Translations under genes and position numbers: made by a program
Shown here: piece after piece, positions 1-8,081 of the stretch
Position numbering within the stretch: position 1 is the first letter of the stretch
Layout: each line of letters opens with the position of its first letter
The notes under the pieces: model-generated
What the model was told of the DNA's origin: nothing
Database searches by the model: none
The model's input: the letters and a program-made list of their open reading frames with translations, nothing else
Source of the DNA: Rhodovulum kholense
GTDB taxonomy: Bacteria; Pseudomonadota; Alphaproteobacteria; Rhodobacterales; Rhodobacteraceae
NCBI RefSeq assembly: GCF_003053725.1
Contig: NZ_QAYC01000023.1
Location: 1-40,980 of the forward strand
Direction of reading: 5' to 3'
DNA: 40,980 nucleotides

Positions 1-75
1 GAAGTCCAGATCCGGGCGGCGGTCCTCAACCGCTTCACGGCGCTCGGCATCCCGCTCACCGTGGCCATGGGATAA
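1..75 (+). pseudogene. transposase C-terminus (partial, cut by window edge)
   Basis: Frame 1 reads 24 residues, with the core RAAVLNRFTALGIPLTVAMG, and ends at TAA (73-75). The same 24 codons occur on the minus strand at the right edge. The rest of the gene is outside the window, so intactness cannot be judged. The motif fits IS5-type DDE transposase C-termini as I remember them; this is pattern recognition only. Confidence 0.7.
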
Positions 76-129
76 GTGTGTCCGGGGAAAGGGGAACTGC
101 GGTCGTCAGCTGATTTGCGCAACAGCGCC
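1..129 (+). mobile_element. 3' end of an IS element (probably IS5 family), left edge
   Basis: The first 129 bases are repeated perfectly and inverted at 40852-40980; identity stops exactly at base 130. The inner edge, read inward to outward, begins GGCGCTGTTGCGCAAATC, which resembles IS5/IS903-type terminal inverted repeats. Bases 1-75 encode the transposase C-terminus. The rest of the IS lies outside the window. Family assignment rests on terminus style and the short C-terminus, so it is moderately sure; that this is an IS end is well supported. Confidence 0.82.
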
Positions 130-782
130 GCGACGGACTGCAGTCGCTTGATGCCGTGGCATTTCAAGCTGGCTCTGTTCTCAGCGACGGCGCTCCTCCC
201 CCGGAAGCCCTTTTGCGTCTTCGGCGCTGGCGGCAGGCATTCTTCGGCCCCCGCAGTCCTTGCCAACGCCGCGCGCCCGACCCGGTCAACGTGTGAAGCC
301 CCCCCATCCGCGCCCATAACACCATCGCCGGAAACACGGCCTGCAGTCCCGGCCCCCCGGTCGGCGCAGCGCGTCTCGCAAAGGATCCAGTCAGCACAGC
401 GGTCATCGGTTCGGACTGCAGCGAAAGTCCGGCTTCCTGTAGTTTTTCGACGCGGGCCGCTGCGTGACGGTGGGATGCCCGCGCGGCTCGGCCCGCGGTG
501 ACAAACCTCGGAGGGAGGAAGCCGCGAGGGTCCTGGATCGGGCTATGGGAAAGTGCGCGGACGGACGCGGCGACGGCAGCAGCCGGGGTGCGGCTGATGG
601 CGAGCCAGGCGCCCGACATGGTCGTAGACCCGGCAGGTCAGTCTCGACAAGGCGGCGCGTTTCGGAGTTGCTGCCGCCCCGTGCCGCCCTGTGCCGCGCT
701 GGAAACGAACGGGCGCACGTTGTCCGGTTCGGGTCTGCGGATTGCGACCGGTGGCGTTCCGAAATGGATGACAGGCGATATG
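130..782. other. non-coding stretch, probably the 3' flank of the IS91 remnant
   Basis: No open frame here looks like a protein: those present are Arg/Pro/Ala-rich and start or end arbitrarily. On the minus strand it directly follows the IS91-type transposase remnant and contains short G/C-rich inverted repeats (for example near 477-500), as expected of the long non-coding 3' end of IS91 elements. It abuts the left IS terminus at 129/130, so that IS may have inserted into the older IS91 copy. The exact IS91 end was not located. Confidence 0.4.
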
Positions 783-1546
783 TCATGCGGCTTGGTCCCC
801 CGGTGGTGCGCGTGACATCGGTTTTTTTTCCGCGCCGGAATATCTCGATGATGTGCATGGGGCCGCCGCCGCAAGGGCATGGCTCGCGCAGGGGGGCGGC
901 GCGATCTCGGTGCGAGTTTCCGGCACGGCGGGGTGTTCAGGCCGCTGCACACCGAGCAAGGCGCGGATCCTTGAGATGTTGGCCTTGCGGGCGGCGCTGG
1001 CGAGCATCCCGTGGGGCCGGATGCGGTGGAAGCCGTCCGGCAGGACGTGGATCAGGAACCTGCGGATGAACTCCGGCGTGGCCAGCCGCATCAGCTTCTG
1101 CCGGTCGCCGGATTTGATGCGGTAATCCGTCCAGCGGAAGGCCAGGGTGTCGGCATCCGCGCTGACCATGTGCGCGCTGGAGATGGCGACCCGGTGCGTG
1201 TCGCCGAGATACGCCAGAATGGCCTCGGGGCCGCCGAAGGGTGGTTTGGCACAGACCCCCCATTCGGATTTTCGGAACGGGGCGCGCCACGCGGTGAAGG
1301 TGTTCGCGTTGGCAACTCGGCCGATGCGCCGAGGAAAGCCAACTGACCGGCGCGGTGCAGTTCCCTCAGCCGTTCCAGAAACAGGCGTCGAAACAGCCGC
1401 GACGGCACCCGCACATGGAGAAAGCACCCGGGGTGGCAGGCGGTCCACCTCGTGCCGTCGGGCGACAGGCCGCCGCCGGGGACGATCATGTGGACGTGGG
1501 GATGGTGGGTGAGCGCTGAACCCCAGGTATGGAGCACGCTGCTCAA
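783..1546 (-). pseudogene. IS91-family (HUH, Y2) transposase remnant, frameshifted
   Basis: On the minus strand from about 1546 the reading SVLHTWGSALTHHPHVHMIV matches the Y2 transposase core; HPHVH is the metal-binding HUH motif. The protein continues in a second frame (NTFTAWRAPFRKSEW..., PEFIRRFLIHVLPDGFHRIR, KANISRIRALLGVQ) and then a third (MHIIEIFRRGKK), so at least two frameshifts are needed. The region usually read as AYLSRYTHRVAIS is here AYLGDTHRVAIS, so one of the two tyrosines of the catalytic segment is lost. The N-terminal half with its Cys cluster is missing; homology begins abruptly next to the IS1182-like remnant. Inactive. Confidence 0.85.
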
Positions 1547-1716
1547 TCGTCAGCCCGGAAAGGTCGGCCACATGGAAAAACACTGAAATGACGGACTGCG
1601 CCAGCCAAAGGCGCCCTTGCCGCGGAGCGGCTTGGTCCCTCCGCCGATCCTGTGGGAAAACTCCGTGTTGCTGGTGCGGAAATCGGGACCTGATCGAGGC
1701 GCGAACTTGCTTGATA

Positions 1717-1899
1717 TCAGGCGGTTGACAGTTTCCGCGGCGCGGGAAAGAGCTTCGCCGGCTTCCGGAGGTCTTGGGCGGTGGCGGCGGGCAGGAATTC
1801 GTCATTTGCACCGCATGGACCGCGCAATCGGTGTCTTCGGAGGCCGAGGATACGCTTGAGATGCGCGAAGAGCCTCTCGACTTTCTTTCTGAGCTTCAT
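1717..1899 (-). pseudogene. IS1182-like transposase C-terminal fragment
   Basis: A 60-codon minus-strand frame contains LRKKVERLFAHLKRILGL, then LRGPCGANDEFLPAATAQDL and LRKPAKLFP, typical of the C-terminus of IS1182/IS5-type DDE transposases, with the E of the DDE motif expected nearby. The homology starts abruptly near 1900 and the upstream catalytic part is absent. The non-coding tail towards 1550 probably belongs to the same element and borders the truncated IS91 remnant. Confidence 0.72.
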
Positions 1900-1925
1900 C
1901 GAGATCCCGTATTGGGGGGGGCCGA

Positions 1926-2132
1926 CTAGGTCTCAAGGCCCCGACGATCGTGGTGCACGCCGCCAACGACCAGCGGTTTTGGGTCGAGCAGGGGCGGCTG
2001 ATCGCGGCCGAGATCCCCGGGACGACCTTCGTGCCGCTGCCCCGCCGCAACCACGTCCTGGCCGATTACGATCCGGCCTGACAGCCCTGCATGGCGCGCA
2101 TCCGCACCTTCCTGGACGAGCGGGGGATCTGA
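1926..2132 (+). pseudogene. alpha/beta-hydrolase C-terminal remnant with internal stop
   Basis: Codons in one plus frame read KAPTIVVHAANDQ, GRLIAAEIPGTTFVPLP, RRNHVLADYDPA, stop (2079-2081), QPCMARIRTFLDERGI, stop (2130-2132). This is the end of an alpha/beta-hydrolase fold: strand before the acid (HAANDQ), the catalytic His (NH) and the last helix. Relatives usually have Trp after DPA, so TGA is probably a TGG nonsense change. Such domains often sit C-terminal in LuxR-type regulators. The 5' part is missing, cut next to the IS1182-like fragment. Confidence 0.72.
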
Positions 2133-2144
2133 CGGGCGCCGCGC

Positions 2145-4187
2145 CTAGCGCGGCCGCCGCCGCCGTCGGCCTTCACCCTCGCCCCGGCTGCCGCCGGTGT
2201 TGAAATCCACCCTTGGCAGCGGCGCGATACGGGCCAGTTCGGGGAACGGGTCCGAGGCATGGGGCAGGGCGTTCGCGGCCACGAAATGGTCCTGGAACCG
2301 GGGCTCGATGGCGGTTTCGACCTTCTCGATGCGGCGCACGTTCTCTTCGATCAGACGCCGTGCCGCGACCGAACACAGCGCAATCCGCGCGCCGGTCCCG
2401 GCCGCGTTTCCGGCCGAGCGGACCCGGTCGAGCGGCACATCGGGGATCATGCCCAGCACCATGGCATGCAGCGGGCTGATATGGGCGCCAAAGGCCCCGG
2501 CCAGCACCACCCGGTCGACCCGGTCGACGCCGCGGCGGTCCATCAGCAGGCGCGCGCCCGCGTAAAGCGCGGATTTCGCAAGCTGGATCGCCCGTATATC
2601 GCCCTGGGTCACGGCGATGTCGCGCCCGCCAGAGGCGGCGCCGTCCAGCAGCAGATAGGACTGGGTCCGGCCCTCGGGGCGACAGCGGTCCGATCCGGTC
2701 TGCGCCGCCGAGCCGATCAGGCCCGAGCCATCGACAAGGCCAGCCATGCGCATCTCGGCCACCGCCTCGATGATGCCAGAGCCGCAGATGCCGGTTACCC
2801 CGGCCGGGCCGACCGCCGCGGCAAAGCCCGGATCGTCCGACCAGAGCTCGCAGCCGATCACGCGAAACCGCGGCTCCTTGGTTTCGGGGTCGATCCGCAC
2901 CCTCTCGATCGCGCCGGGGGCGGCGCGCTGGCCCGCGCTGATCTGCGCGCCCTCGAAGGCGGGACCGGTGGGCGAGGAACAGGCCAGCACCCGGGTCCGG
3001 TCGCCCAGCAGGATCTCGGCATTGGTGCCGACATCGACGATCAGCGTCAGGTCGTCCGAGGTCTCGGGCGCCTCGCTCAGCGCGACGGCGGCGGCGTCGG
3101 CGCCGACATGGCCCGCGATCAGCGGCAGCAGATAGGCCCGCGCCTCGGGATTGATCGACCCGAGGCCAAGCGCGGCCGCCGGAAGCGTCGCGGCCTCGGA
3201 GGTGGCCAGCGCGAAGGGCGCCTGGCCCAGTTCGACCGGGTCGATGCCCAGCAGCAGGTGATGCATGACCGGATTGCCGACCAGCGCCGCCTCGACGATG
3301 CGGCGCGGGTCGACCCCGGCCTCGGCGGCGATGCCGGCGGCAAGGCCGTCCAGCGTGGCGCGGACGGCCGCCGTCATCTCGGCCGCGCCGCCGGGATTCA
3401 TCATGGCGTAAGAGACCCGGCTCATCAGATCCTCGCCAAAGCGGATCTGCGGGTTCATCGCGCCGGACGAGGCGATCACGTCGCCGGTCCCCAGATCGGT
3501 CAGATGCAGCGCGATGGTGGTCGAGCCGAGGTCGATCGCCAGGCCGCAGAGGGGGGCCTCGAAGAAGCCCGGCCAGATGTCGAGGATCTCGGGGCCCGAG
3601 ACGCCCCGGTGCAGGGCGACGGTGACCGTCCAGCCGCCCTTTCGAAGCGCCGGTTGCAGCCGGGACAGCACCGAGAGCGGACAGGCCGCGGGCGGCAGGC
3701 CCCACTGGTCGGCAAGGGCCGCGTTGAGCCTTTGCAGATCGCCCGAGGGGGCGTGCAGGTCGGGCTCGGCGACCTCGACCAGGCAGAGCCGGGTCGCCGG
3801 ATCGGTCGCGACCGCGCGGACCTCGGCGGCCTTGCGGACGACCTGGCGATGGAGCTGGCTTTCGGGCGGCACGTCGATTACCACATCGGCGAGGATCCGG
3901 GCCTGACAGCCCAGCCGCCGACCCGGCGCGAGGCCGCGCTTTTCGTCATAGCGGCGCTCGACGTCGTTGACCGGCGAGAGGGCATCCTCGGCGACGGTCA
4001 GGCCATGTTTGGGGAATGCGCCGCGGCCGGGCGAGATCTGGCATTTCGAGCAGATGCCGCGGCCGCCGCAGACGCTGTCGAGATCGACGCCCAGCTGACG
4101 GGCGGCCTCGAGGACCGTCGTCCCGGCGGGCACCTGGCCGCGTTTGCCCGAGGGGGTGAAGACGACGCGCGGCATCTCGCGGGTCAT
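2145..4187 (-). CDS. ferredoxin/ASKHA-domain reductive activator of a corrinoid protein (RACo/RamA-like)
   Basis: The product of about 680 aa re-reduces inactive cob(II)alamin of a methyl-transferring corrinoid protein in an ATP-dependent way (family knowledge). An N-terminal [2Fe-2S] ferredoxin domain shows C40, C46, C49 and C94 (CGGRGICSKC, later LGCQ). A linker leads to an ASKHA ATPase core with phosphate loops AIDLGSTTIALHL and LIVDVGTNAEILLG and a late GAFGAH. The C-terminus is Arg-rich. I chose the ATG at 4187 (MTREMPRVVF); 4175 (MPRVVF) is equally possible and neither has a strong ribosome site. It is last in the C1 operon, after the 76-aa gene and a hairpin. Downstream DNA is mobile-element debris, so genes may have been lost there. 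Confidence 0.88.
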   Translation of the reverse strand: MTREMPRVVFTPSGKRGQVPAGTTVLEAARQLGVDLDSVCGGRGICSKCQISPGRGAFPKHGLTVAEDALSPVNDVERRYDEKRGLAPGRRLGCQARILADVVIDVPPESQLHRQVVRKAAEVRAVATDPATRLCLVEVAEPDLHAPSGDLQRLNAALADQWGLPPAACPLSVLSRLQPALRKGGWTVTVALHRGVSGPEILDIWPGFFEAPLCGLAIDLGSTTIALHLTDLGTGDVIASSGAMNPQIRFGEDLMSRVSYAMMNPGGAAEMTAAVRATLDGLAAGIAAEAGVDPRRIVEAALVGNPVMHHLLLGIDPVELGQAPFALATSEAATLPAAALGLGSINPEARAYLLPLIAGHVGADAAAVALSEAPETSDDLTLIVDVGTNAEILLGDRTRVLACSSPTGPAFEGAQISAGQRAAPGAIERVRIDPETKEPRFRVIGCELWSDDPGFAAAVGPAGVTGICGSGIIEAVAEMRMAGLVDGSGLIGSAAQTGSDRCRPEGRTQSYLLLDGAASGGRDIAVTQGDIRAIQLAKSALYAGARLLMDRRGVDRVDRVVLAGAFGAHISPLHAMVLGMIPDVPLDRVRSAGNAAGTGARIALCSVAARRLIEENVRRIEKVETAIEPRFQDHFVAANALPHASDPFPELARIAPLPRVDFNTGGSRGEGEGRRRRRPR

Positions 4188-4201
4188 CGGGGCAGGGGCC
4201 G

Positions 4202-4222
4202 CGATTTTTCTGCGAAAAATCG
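4202..4222. other. intercistronic hairpin in the C1 operon
   Basis: CGATTTTTC, loop TGC, GAAAAATCG: a perfect 9-bp A/T-rich stem between the stop of the 76-aa gene (4248) and the start of the activator gene (4187). It ends 15 bases before the chosen start, so it would cover the usual ribosome-binding region. It is not a normal terminator, having no G/C stem. It could tune translation of the activator or be a small dispersed repeat. Confidence 0.6.
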
Positions 4223-4247
4223 GGCGCGGGACGGGCAAGCGCGTCGG

Positions 4248-4478
4248 TCAGCAGATGACGCGCAGGCCATGGGGGTTGCAGATGACGATGAGCTGGCCGC
4301 CGCATTCGACCATGTGAAAGCCGCGCCGCCGGACCTCGGCCACGAAACGGTCCATCCCGATCTCGCGTTCGACCCAGCGCCGCCAGCGGCGCACGACGCC
4401 GCCCTTGGCCACCGCCTGAGCCGAGAAGACCGAGGCGATCCAGCTGTCGGGAACAGAGCGGCGGGCAGCGACGTCCAT
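4248..4478 (-). CDS. 76-aa conserved protein of corrinoid C1 operons
   Basis: A small soluble protein, MDVAARRSVPDSWIASVFSA at the start and ending VECGGQLIVICNPHGLRVIC. Homologues sit beside the corrinoid activator and are often annotated, probably wrongly, as phosphoribosylanthranilate isomerase; the length is far too small for that TIM barrel. Two cysteines near the end (CGG and CNP) plus a terminal Cys could bind a cofactor, but this is speculation. It lies 63 bases after the methyltransferase gene in the same direction. The ribosome site is weak. Function unknown. Confidence 0.72.
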   Translation of the reverse strand: MDVAARRSVPDSWIASVFSAQAVAKGGVVRRWRRWVEREIGMDRFVAEVRRRGFHMVECGGQLIVICNPHGLRVIC

Positions 4479-4541
4479 GCGCCCAAGTCTGCGGTCTTCA
4501 TGGTTAAAAACCTCTTACCTATTCTGTCCCCGCCCCGGGTC

Positions 4542-5492
4542 TCAGCCGCGCCGCCGCCGGCGTCCGCCGCCCGCGGGGGCCGCCGCCTGCGAGGCGTCGG
4601 CAAAGCTTGCCCCTTCGGCAACCGCGTCCAGCACGCGCGAGAAGCGGATCCATTCCGCCCCGTTGGCATCGTGATTCATCAGCAGGTTGGCGGCACGCAC
4701 CGCCTCCATCTCGACAGGCCGGACCGGGTTCATGATCGCCGAGGTCATCCCGGCGCCGATCGCCATCGGCAGGAAGGCCGCGTTGATGCCATGGCGATGC
4801 GGCAGTCCGAAGGAGATGTTCGAGGCCCCGCAGGTGGTGTTGACCCCCAGCTCGTCGCGCAGGCGCCGCACCAGCGCAAAGACCTGCTGGCCGGCGCTGG
4901 CCATCGCACCGACCGGCATCACCAGCGGATCGACCACGATGTCATGGGCCGGAATGCCGAAATCTGCCGCGCGCTGGACGATCTTCCGGGCCACCTCGAA
5001 GCGCACGTCCGGGTCCTCGGAAATGCCGGTGTCGTCGTTCGAGATCGCCACCACCGGCACGTTGTATTTCTTGACCAGCGGCAGGACGCGCTCCATCCGC
5101 TCCTCTTCGCCGGTGACCGAGTTCAGAAGCGGCCGCCCCTGGGCCGCGGCAAGACCGGCCTCCAGCGCCGCGGGCACCGAGGAATCGATGCAGAGCGGCG
5201 CGTCGACCAGCCCCTGGACCAGCTCGATCATCCGGCGCATCAGCGGCGGTTCGGTCTCGTTCGGGTTGGGGTTCGAGTTGTAGACCACCCCGGCATTGAC
5301 ATCGAGCACCATGGCCCCGCAGGCTACCTGTTCGAGCGCGTCCTTCTCGACGGTCGAGAAATCGCCCGCCTCCAGTTCGGCCGCTAGCTTCTTGCGGCCG
5401 GTCGGGTTGATGCGTTCGCCGATCACGCAGAACGGTTCGTCGAAACCGATCACGACGGTCTTGGACTTGGACTCGAGCACGGTACGGGTCAT
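4542..5492 (-). CDS. methyltetrahydrofolate:corrinoid methyltransferase (pterin-binding, MtgA-like)
   Basis: A 316-aa pterin-binding TIM barrel related to dihydropteroate synthase and MetH. It moves a methyl group between a corrinoid protein and tetrahydrofolate; in demethylating pathways the direction is towards THF. Visible motifs: FCVIGERINPTGRKKL, LDVNAGV, CIDSSVPAALEAG, NSVTGEEERM, IVVDPLVMPVG and GASNISFGLPHR. The start at 5492 (MTRTVLESK) has GAGGAG four bases upstream; an in-frame ATG at 5543 inside the reductase gene is less likely. The last residues are a Gly/Arg tail. It lies 8 bases after the methylene-THF reductase gene. Confidence 0.9.
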   Translation of the reverse strand: MTRTVLESKSKTVVIGFDEPFCVIGERINPTGRKKLAAELEAGDFSTVEKDALEQVACGAMVLDVNAGVVYNSNPNPNETEPPLMRRMIELVQGLVDAPLCIDSSVPAALEAGLAAAQGRPLLNSVTGEEERMERVLPLVKKYNVPVVAISNDDTGISEDPDVRFEVARKIVQRAADFGIPAHDIVVDPLVMPVGAMASAGQQVFALVRRLRDELGVNTTCGASNISFGLPHRHGINAAFLPMAIGAGMTSAIMNPVRPVEMEAVRAANLLMNHDANGAEWIRFSRVLDAVAEGASFADASQAAAPAGGGRRRRRG

Positions 5493-5500
5493 GGAACTCC

Positions 5501-6430
5501 TCAGGCGTCCTGGGCGGGGGCAAGGCCATGCTCGGCCAGCCACCGGGTGTTGGTCGCGATCCCGCCAAGCGGGAAGAAATGCACGTTCTGGATCGGGAAA
5601 TCGGGGTCCTGCGCGGCCGCCGCCGCCAGATCCGACAGGAAGGCATCGGGCGTGAAGGGCAGCACCAGCTTGCTGACATCGCGCGCGCGCCGCTGCAGCA
5701 CTGCCAGCGACGGGCCGACGCCGCAGGCGATGGCGTATTTCACGAGGGTCTGCAGCTTGGCCGGTCCCGCCACGCCGATATGGATCGGCAGATCGACGCC
5801 CTGCGCCCGCACCCGCTCGGCCCAGGCGATCACCGGTCCGGCGTCGAAAGCGAACTGGGTGACGATGGCCATCTGCGCATCGGTGCGCGCGGCAAAGGCC
5901 TGCTTCCAGCCGAGCGCCGCCATCATGTTGCGGTCCGACCCGTCCGGGTCGATGTCGCGGCTGCCCTCAGGATGGCCCGCGACATGCAGATCGGTAAAGC
6001 CCGCCTTGTCGAACAGCCCGGTTTCCAGAAGCTGCATCGACGAATGCAGCGCGCCGCGCGGCTCGGAAATCCCGCCCGCCAGGATCAGCCCCTGGGTGAC
6101 CCCGGCCTCGCCCGCATAGCGCGCGATCCAGTCCGAAAGCGTCGCGGTGTCGGGGATCGAGCGCGCCGCGAAATGCGGCATCGCCACAAATCCCTCGTCG
6201 GTCAGGCGCCGGGCGGTCGCGACCATGTCCTCGATCGGGGTGCCGTCCAGATGGGCGATATAGACCCGGGTGCCCGCGGGCAGCAGCGCGCGGAAATCGG
6301 CGATCCTGGCGGCCGTCTTCGGCATGACCTCGATCGAATAGCCGCGGACGAACTCGGCCAGCGGTCCGGCACGCGTGCCCGCGGCCCCTTGCGCGACCCT
6401 GTCGCTTTTTCTGAAGTTCAGCAGTGCCAT
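5501..6430 (-). CDS. methylenetetrahydrofolate reductase
   Basis: A 309-aa FAD-type TIM-barrel enzyme interconverting 5-methyl-THF and 5,10-methylene-THF, passing methyl groups released by the corrinoid system into C1 oxidation. Family features: SIEVMPKTAARI, HFAARSI, LILAGGISEPRG, the HPEGSRD segment and QFAFDAGPVIAWAERV with GVDLPIHIGVAG. The start at 6430 (MALLNFRKS) has GGGAGAGGG close upstream. An ATG at 6454 would give an ATGA overlap with the preceding gene but lacks a ribosome site. Neighbours make it the operon-specific paralogue rather than the methionine-pathway MetF. Confidence 0.9.
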   Translation of the reverse strand: MALLNFRKSDRVAQGAAGTRAGPLAEFVRGYSIEVMPKTAARIADFRALLPAGTRVYIAHLDGTPIEDMVATARRLTDEGFVAMPHFAARSIPDTATLSDWIARYAGEAGVTQGLILAGGISEPRGALHSSMQLLETGLFDKAGFTDLHVAGHPEGSRDIDPDGSDRNMMAALGWKQAFAARTDAQMAIVTQFAFDAGPVIAWAERVRAQGVDLPIHIGVAGPAKLQTLVKYAIACGVGPSLAVLQRRARDVSKLVLPFTPDAFLSDLAAAAAQDPDFPIQNVHFFPLGGIATNTRWLAEHGLAPAQDA

Positions 6431-6450
6431 TACCCTCTCCCGCAGCCTGT

Positions 6451-6753
6451 TCATGCCCGTTGCCAGCCGGCAGCGGCAATCAGATCCTTCAGGCGGCCCG
6501 CATCGTAGTCGGCCTCGATCCGCGCCGCCTCGGCATCGGCCAGGGCGTCGGGGTCGCCGTCATACGCGACGGGCTCGGACCGGCGCCATTCGGCCAGATA
6601 GGCGTCGCTGTCCTTGGCGCCCACCTGCATCGCACAGCGGTCGATCGCCTGCTCGAACCGCTCGGGCAGCACCCGCTTCGCGGCCCGGCGGCCCCGGCCC
6701 ACGATCACCTGCGCCGGTATGTCGCGCCAGTAGACGATGACGAGCTCGGGCAT
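6451..6753 (-). CDS. PF13769-type ('virulence factor') small protein of the C1 operon
   Basis: A 100-aa protein starting MPELVIVYWRDIPAQVIVGR, then RAAKRVLPERFEQAIDRCAM and AYLAEWRRSEP, ending in an acidic helical region. It matches my memory of the family named virulence factor, which in alphaproteobacteria recurs at the head of methylene-THF reductase/corrinoid operons; the name has no known link to its role here. The start at 6753 has AAAGGGAA upstream; the long frame upstream to 8025 is antisense to another gene and was excluded. First gene of the operon, so its promoter should lie in 6754-7100. Confidence 0.82.
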   Translation of the reverse strand: MPELVIVYWRDIPAQVIVGRGRRAAKRVLPERFEQAIDRCAMQVGAKDSDAYLAEWRRSEPVAYDGDPDALADAEAARIEADYDAGRLKDLIAAAGWQRA

Positions 6754-7254
6754 CCGATTCCCTTTCTTGCCTGAGTCGGTTCTAATCCGGCCCCGGGCCG
6801 CGCCGGAGGCGGATTTCGACAGGATGGACGCGCGTTGCGACCTCGGCCCGGATCGCGCGTCGGTCCGGCCCCATTTGTGGTCCCCTTCCGCGCGGTTTCG
6901 GCCGGTCCGTGTGGCAGAGGCGGGGCCGTCCCGGGCCGATGACCCTAAGGAGCGGGCGGCGGAGGCCCGAAACGGCCATCCACTGCCGCGGGCGCCTCTG
7001 GGCGCGGCACTGGTCCCGGTTGATGTGGAAACAATCGGCGCATGATGCTGGAATTGTCCTAAGGTCAACTGGAAAAAATGGTTAATATCTCGGAATTGCT
7101 TGAAATTCTCAAAAGAATACGCCTTTTTCTGGTCCAAAGGAGATCGGGGCTGCGCCATAATTTCGGTGTCGCGGGCCGAGGCCGGAAAAACCGGCCGCTC
7201 CCGGGTCTTGGCAAAGGGTCGGCGCAGTGGCAGCCGGCGGAAAAGGACAGAACA
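6754..7254. other. divergent intergenic region with A/T-rich core
   Basis: Between the C1 operon (minus) and the VPLPA-CTERM gene (plus). The half near 6754 is G/C-rich with no credible gene. Bases 7045-7165 are clearly A/T-richer than the surroundings (runs such as GGAAAAAATGGTTAATATC), as expected for promoters and a long 5' leader. A -24/-12 sigma-54 site was looked for and not found with correct spacing. Confidence 0.5.
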
Positions 7255-7926
7255 ATGAAAGCGGATCGGGCAGGGGCAATCGGAACGGTCGCGGGGCTGG
7301 TTCTGGCGCTGGCGGGCGGCATGGCCCCGGCATCGACCCTGGCGCCGGAGGGCGGACGTATGATGGTCGCGGGCGCGGTGCCCGGGCATCCGTTGCTGAT
7401 TGTCGACCGCACGCCCGTCCGGCGGGCCGACGGCCCGGCCGACCGCCGTGCCGCGGCCGAGGTGGCCATTCCGCTTGGCGTCAGCGTTTGCCGCCATGCC
7501 GCGGCCGGGGTGACGCCTGCCTGTGCGCTGATGATGCCCGCCGCGCTGGCCGCGAATGCGGGGGCGCGGGACTTCCCGCCGCGGCCCAACCTCTTTGCCC
7601 GGGCCGACGCCGGGACCGACACCGCGTTCTGGCCCGATCCCCTGGGCTCGGGACGGCGGGGCGGCGGGGACGGTCACGCGGCGCTGCCCTGGGCGGCGCC
7701 CAGCGCCGTCAGCGGCGGCACCGGCGGGCGCCATCGTTCTGACCCCGCAGCCGACGGGTCCGGCCAAAGTGGCGGCGCCGGAGAAAACGGAACGGGCGGC
7801 GACGATATCGGGGGCGGCCCCGGCGTTCACCCCGACGATCCGCTGCCGGTCCCGCTGATGCCGAGCGCTGCCTTCCTGCTGGCCGCGATGGCCGGGTTCG
7901 GAGCGCTGTCGCGCCGCCGGTCCTGA
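7255..7926 (+). CDS. VPLPA-CTERM-type exported protein
   Basis: A 223-aa protein with an N-terminal signal peptide (GTVAGLVLALAGGMAPAS, residues about 10-27), a low-complexity Gly/Asp/Ala-rich middle, and a C-terminal tripartite signal: VPLMPSAAFLLAAMAGFGAL followed by SRRRS. That layout (VPLPA-like motif, hydrophobic helix, Arg cluster) is the VPLPA-CTERM sorting tag processed by exosortase-like enzymes. The motif is variant: Met replaces the usual second Pro. Two Cys lie in the central domain (GVSVCRHAA, TPACALM). The start at 7255 has AAGGAC six bases upstream. No exosortase gene is in the window. Passenger function unknown. Confidence 0.75.
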   Translation: MKADRAGAIGTVAGLVLALAGGMAPASTLAPEGGRMMVAGAVPGHPLLIVDRTPVRRADGPADRRAAAEVAIPLGVSVCRHAAAGVTPACALMMPAALAANAGARDFPPRPNLFARADAGTDTAFWPDPLGSGRRGGGDGHAALPWAAPSAVSGGTGGRHRSDPAADGSGQSGGAGENGTGGDDIGGGPGVHPDDPLPVPLMPSAAFLLAAMAGFGALSRRRS

Positions 7927-8081
7927 CCGTTCCCGTCTTCGCGCGGCCATCGTCGCGGAGGCGGGTGTCCCCCCGGATCGGGACGGGAGGGGGGCATGGC
8001 GGCGCCCGGGAGCGATCTGCGCCATTGCGCGAACGCCCCCGGCCCGCTACCCTGCACCCAACTCGATTGGAGGGCGATCCT

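Noticed and set aside
4248-4478. Phosphoribosylanthranilate isomerase
   Set aside because: This name is attached to homologues in databases as I recall, but 76 residues cannot form the TIM barrel and the context is C1 metabolism, not tryptophan synthesis.
2259-5387. 1042-codon plus-strand open frame
   Set aside because: It is antisense to the activator, 76-aa and methyltransferase genes, which show clear families; such mirror frames are common in G/C-rich DNA and this one is Arg/Gly/His/Asp-rich without motifs.
7045-7165. Sigma-54 promoter before the VPLPA-CTERM gene
   Set aside because: A TGG and a TTGC are present but the distance between GG and GC is 16 bases rather than 10.
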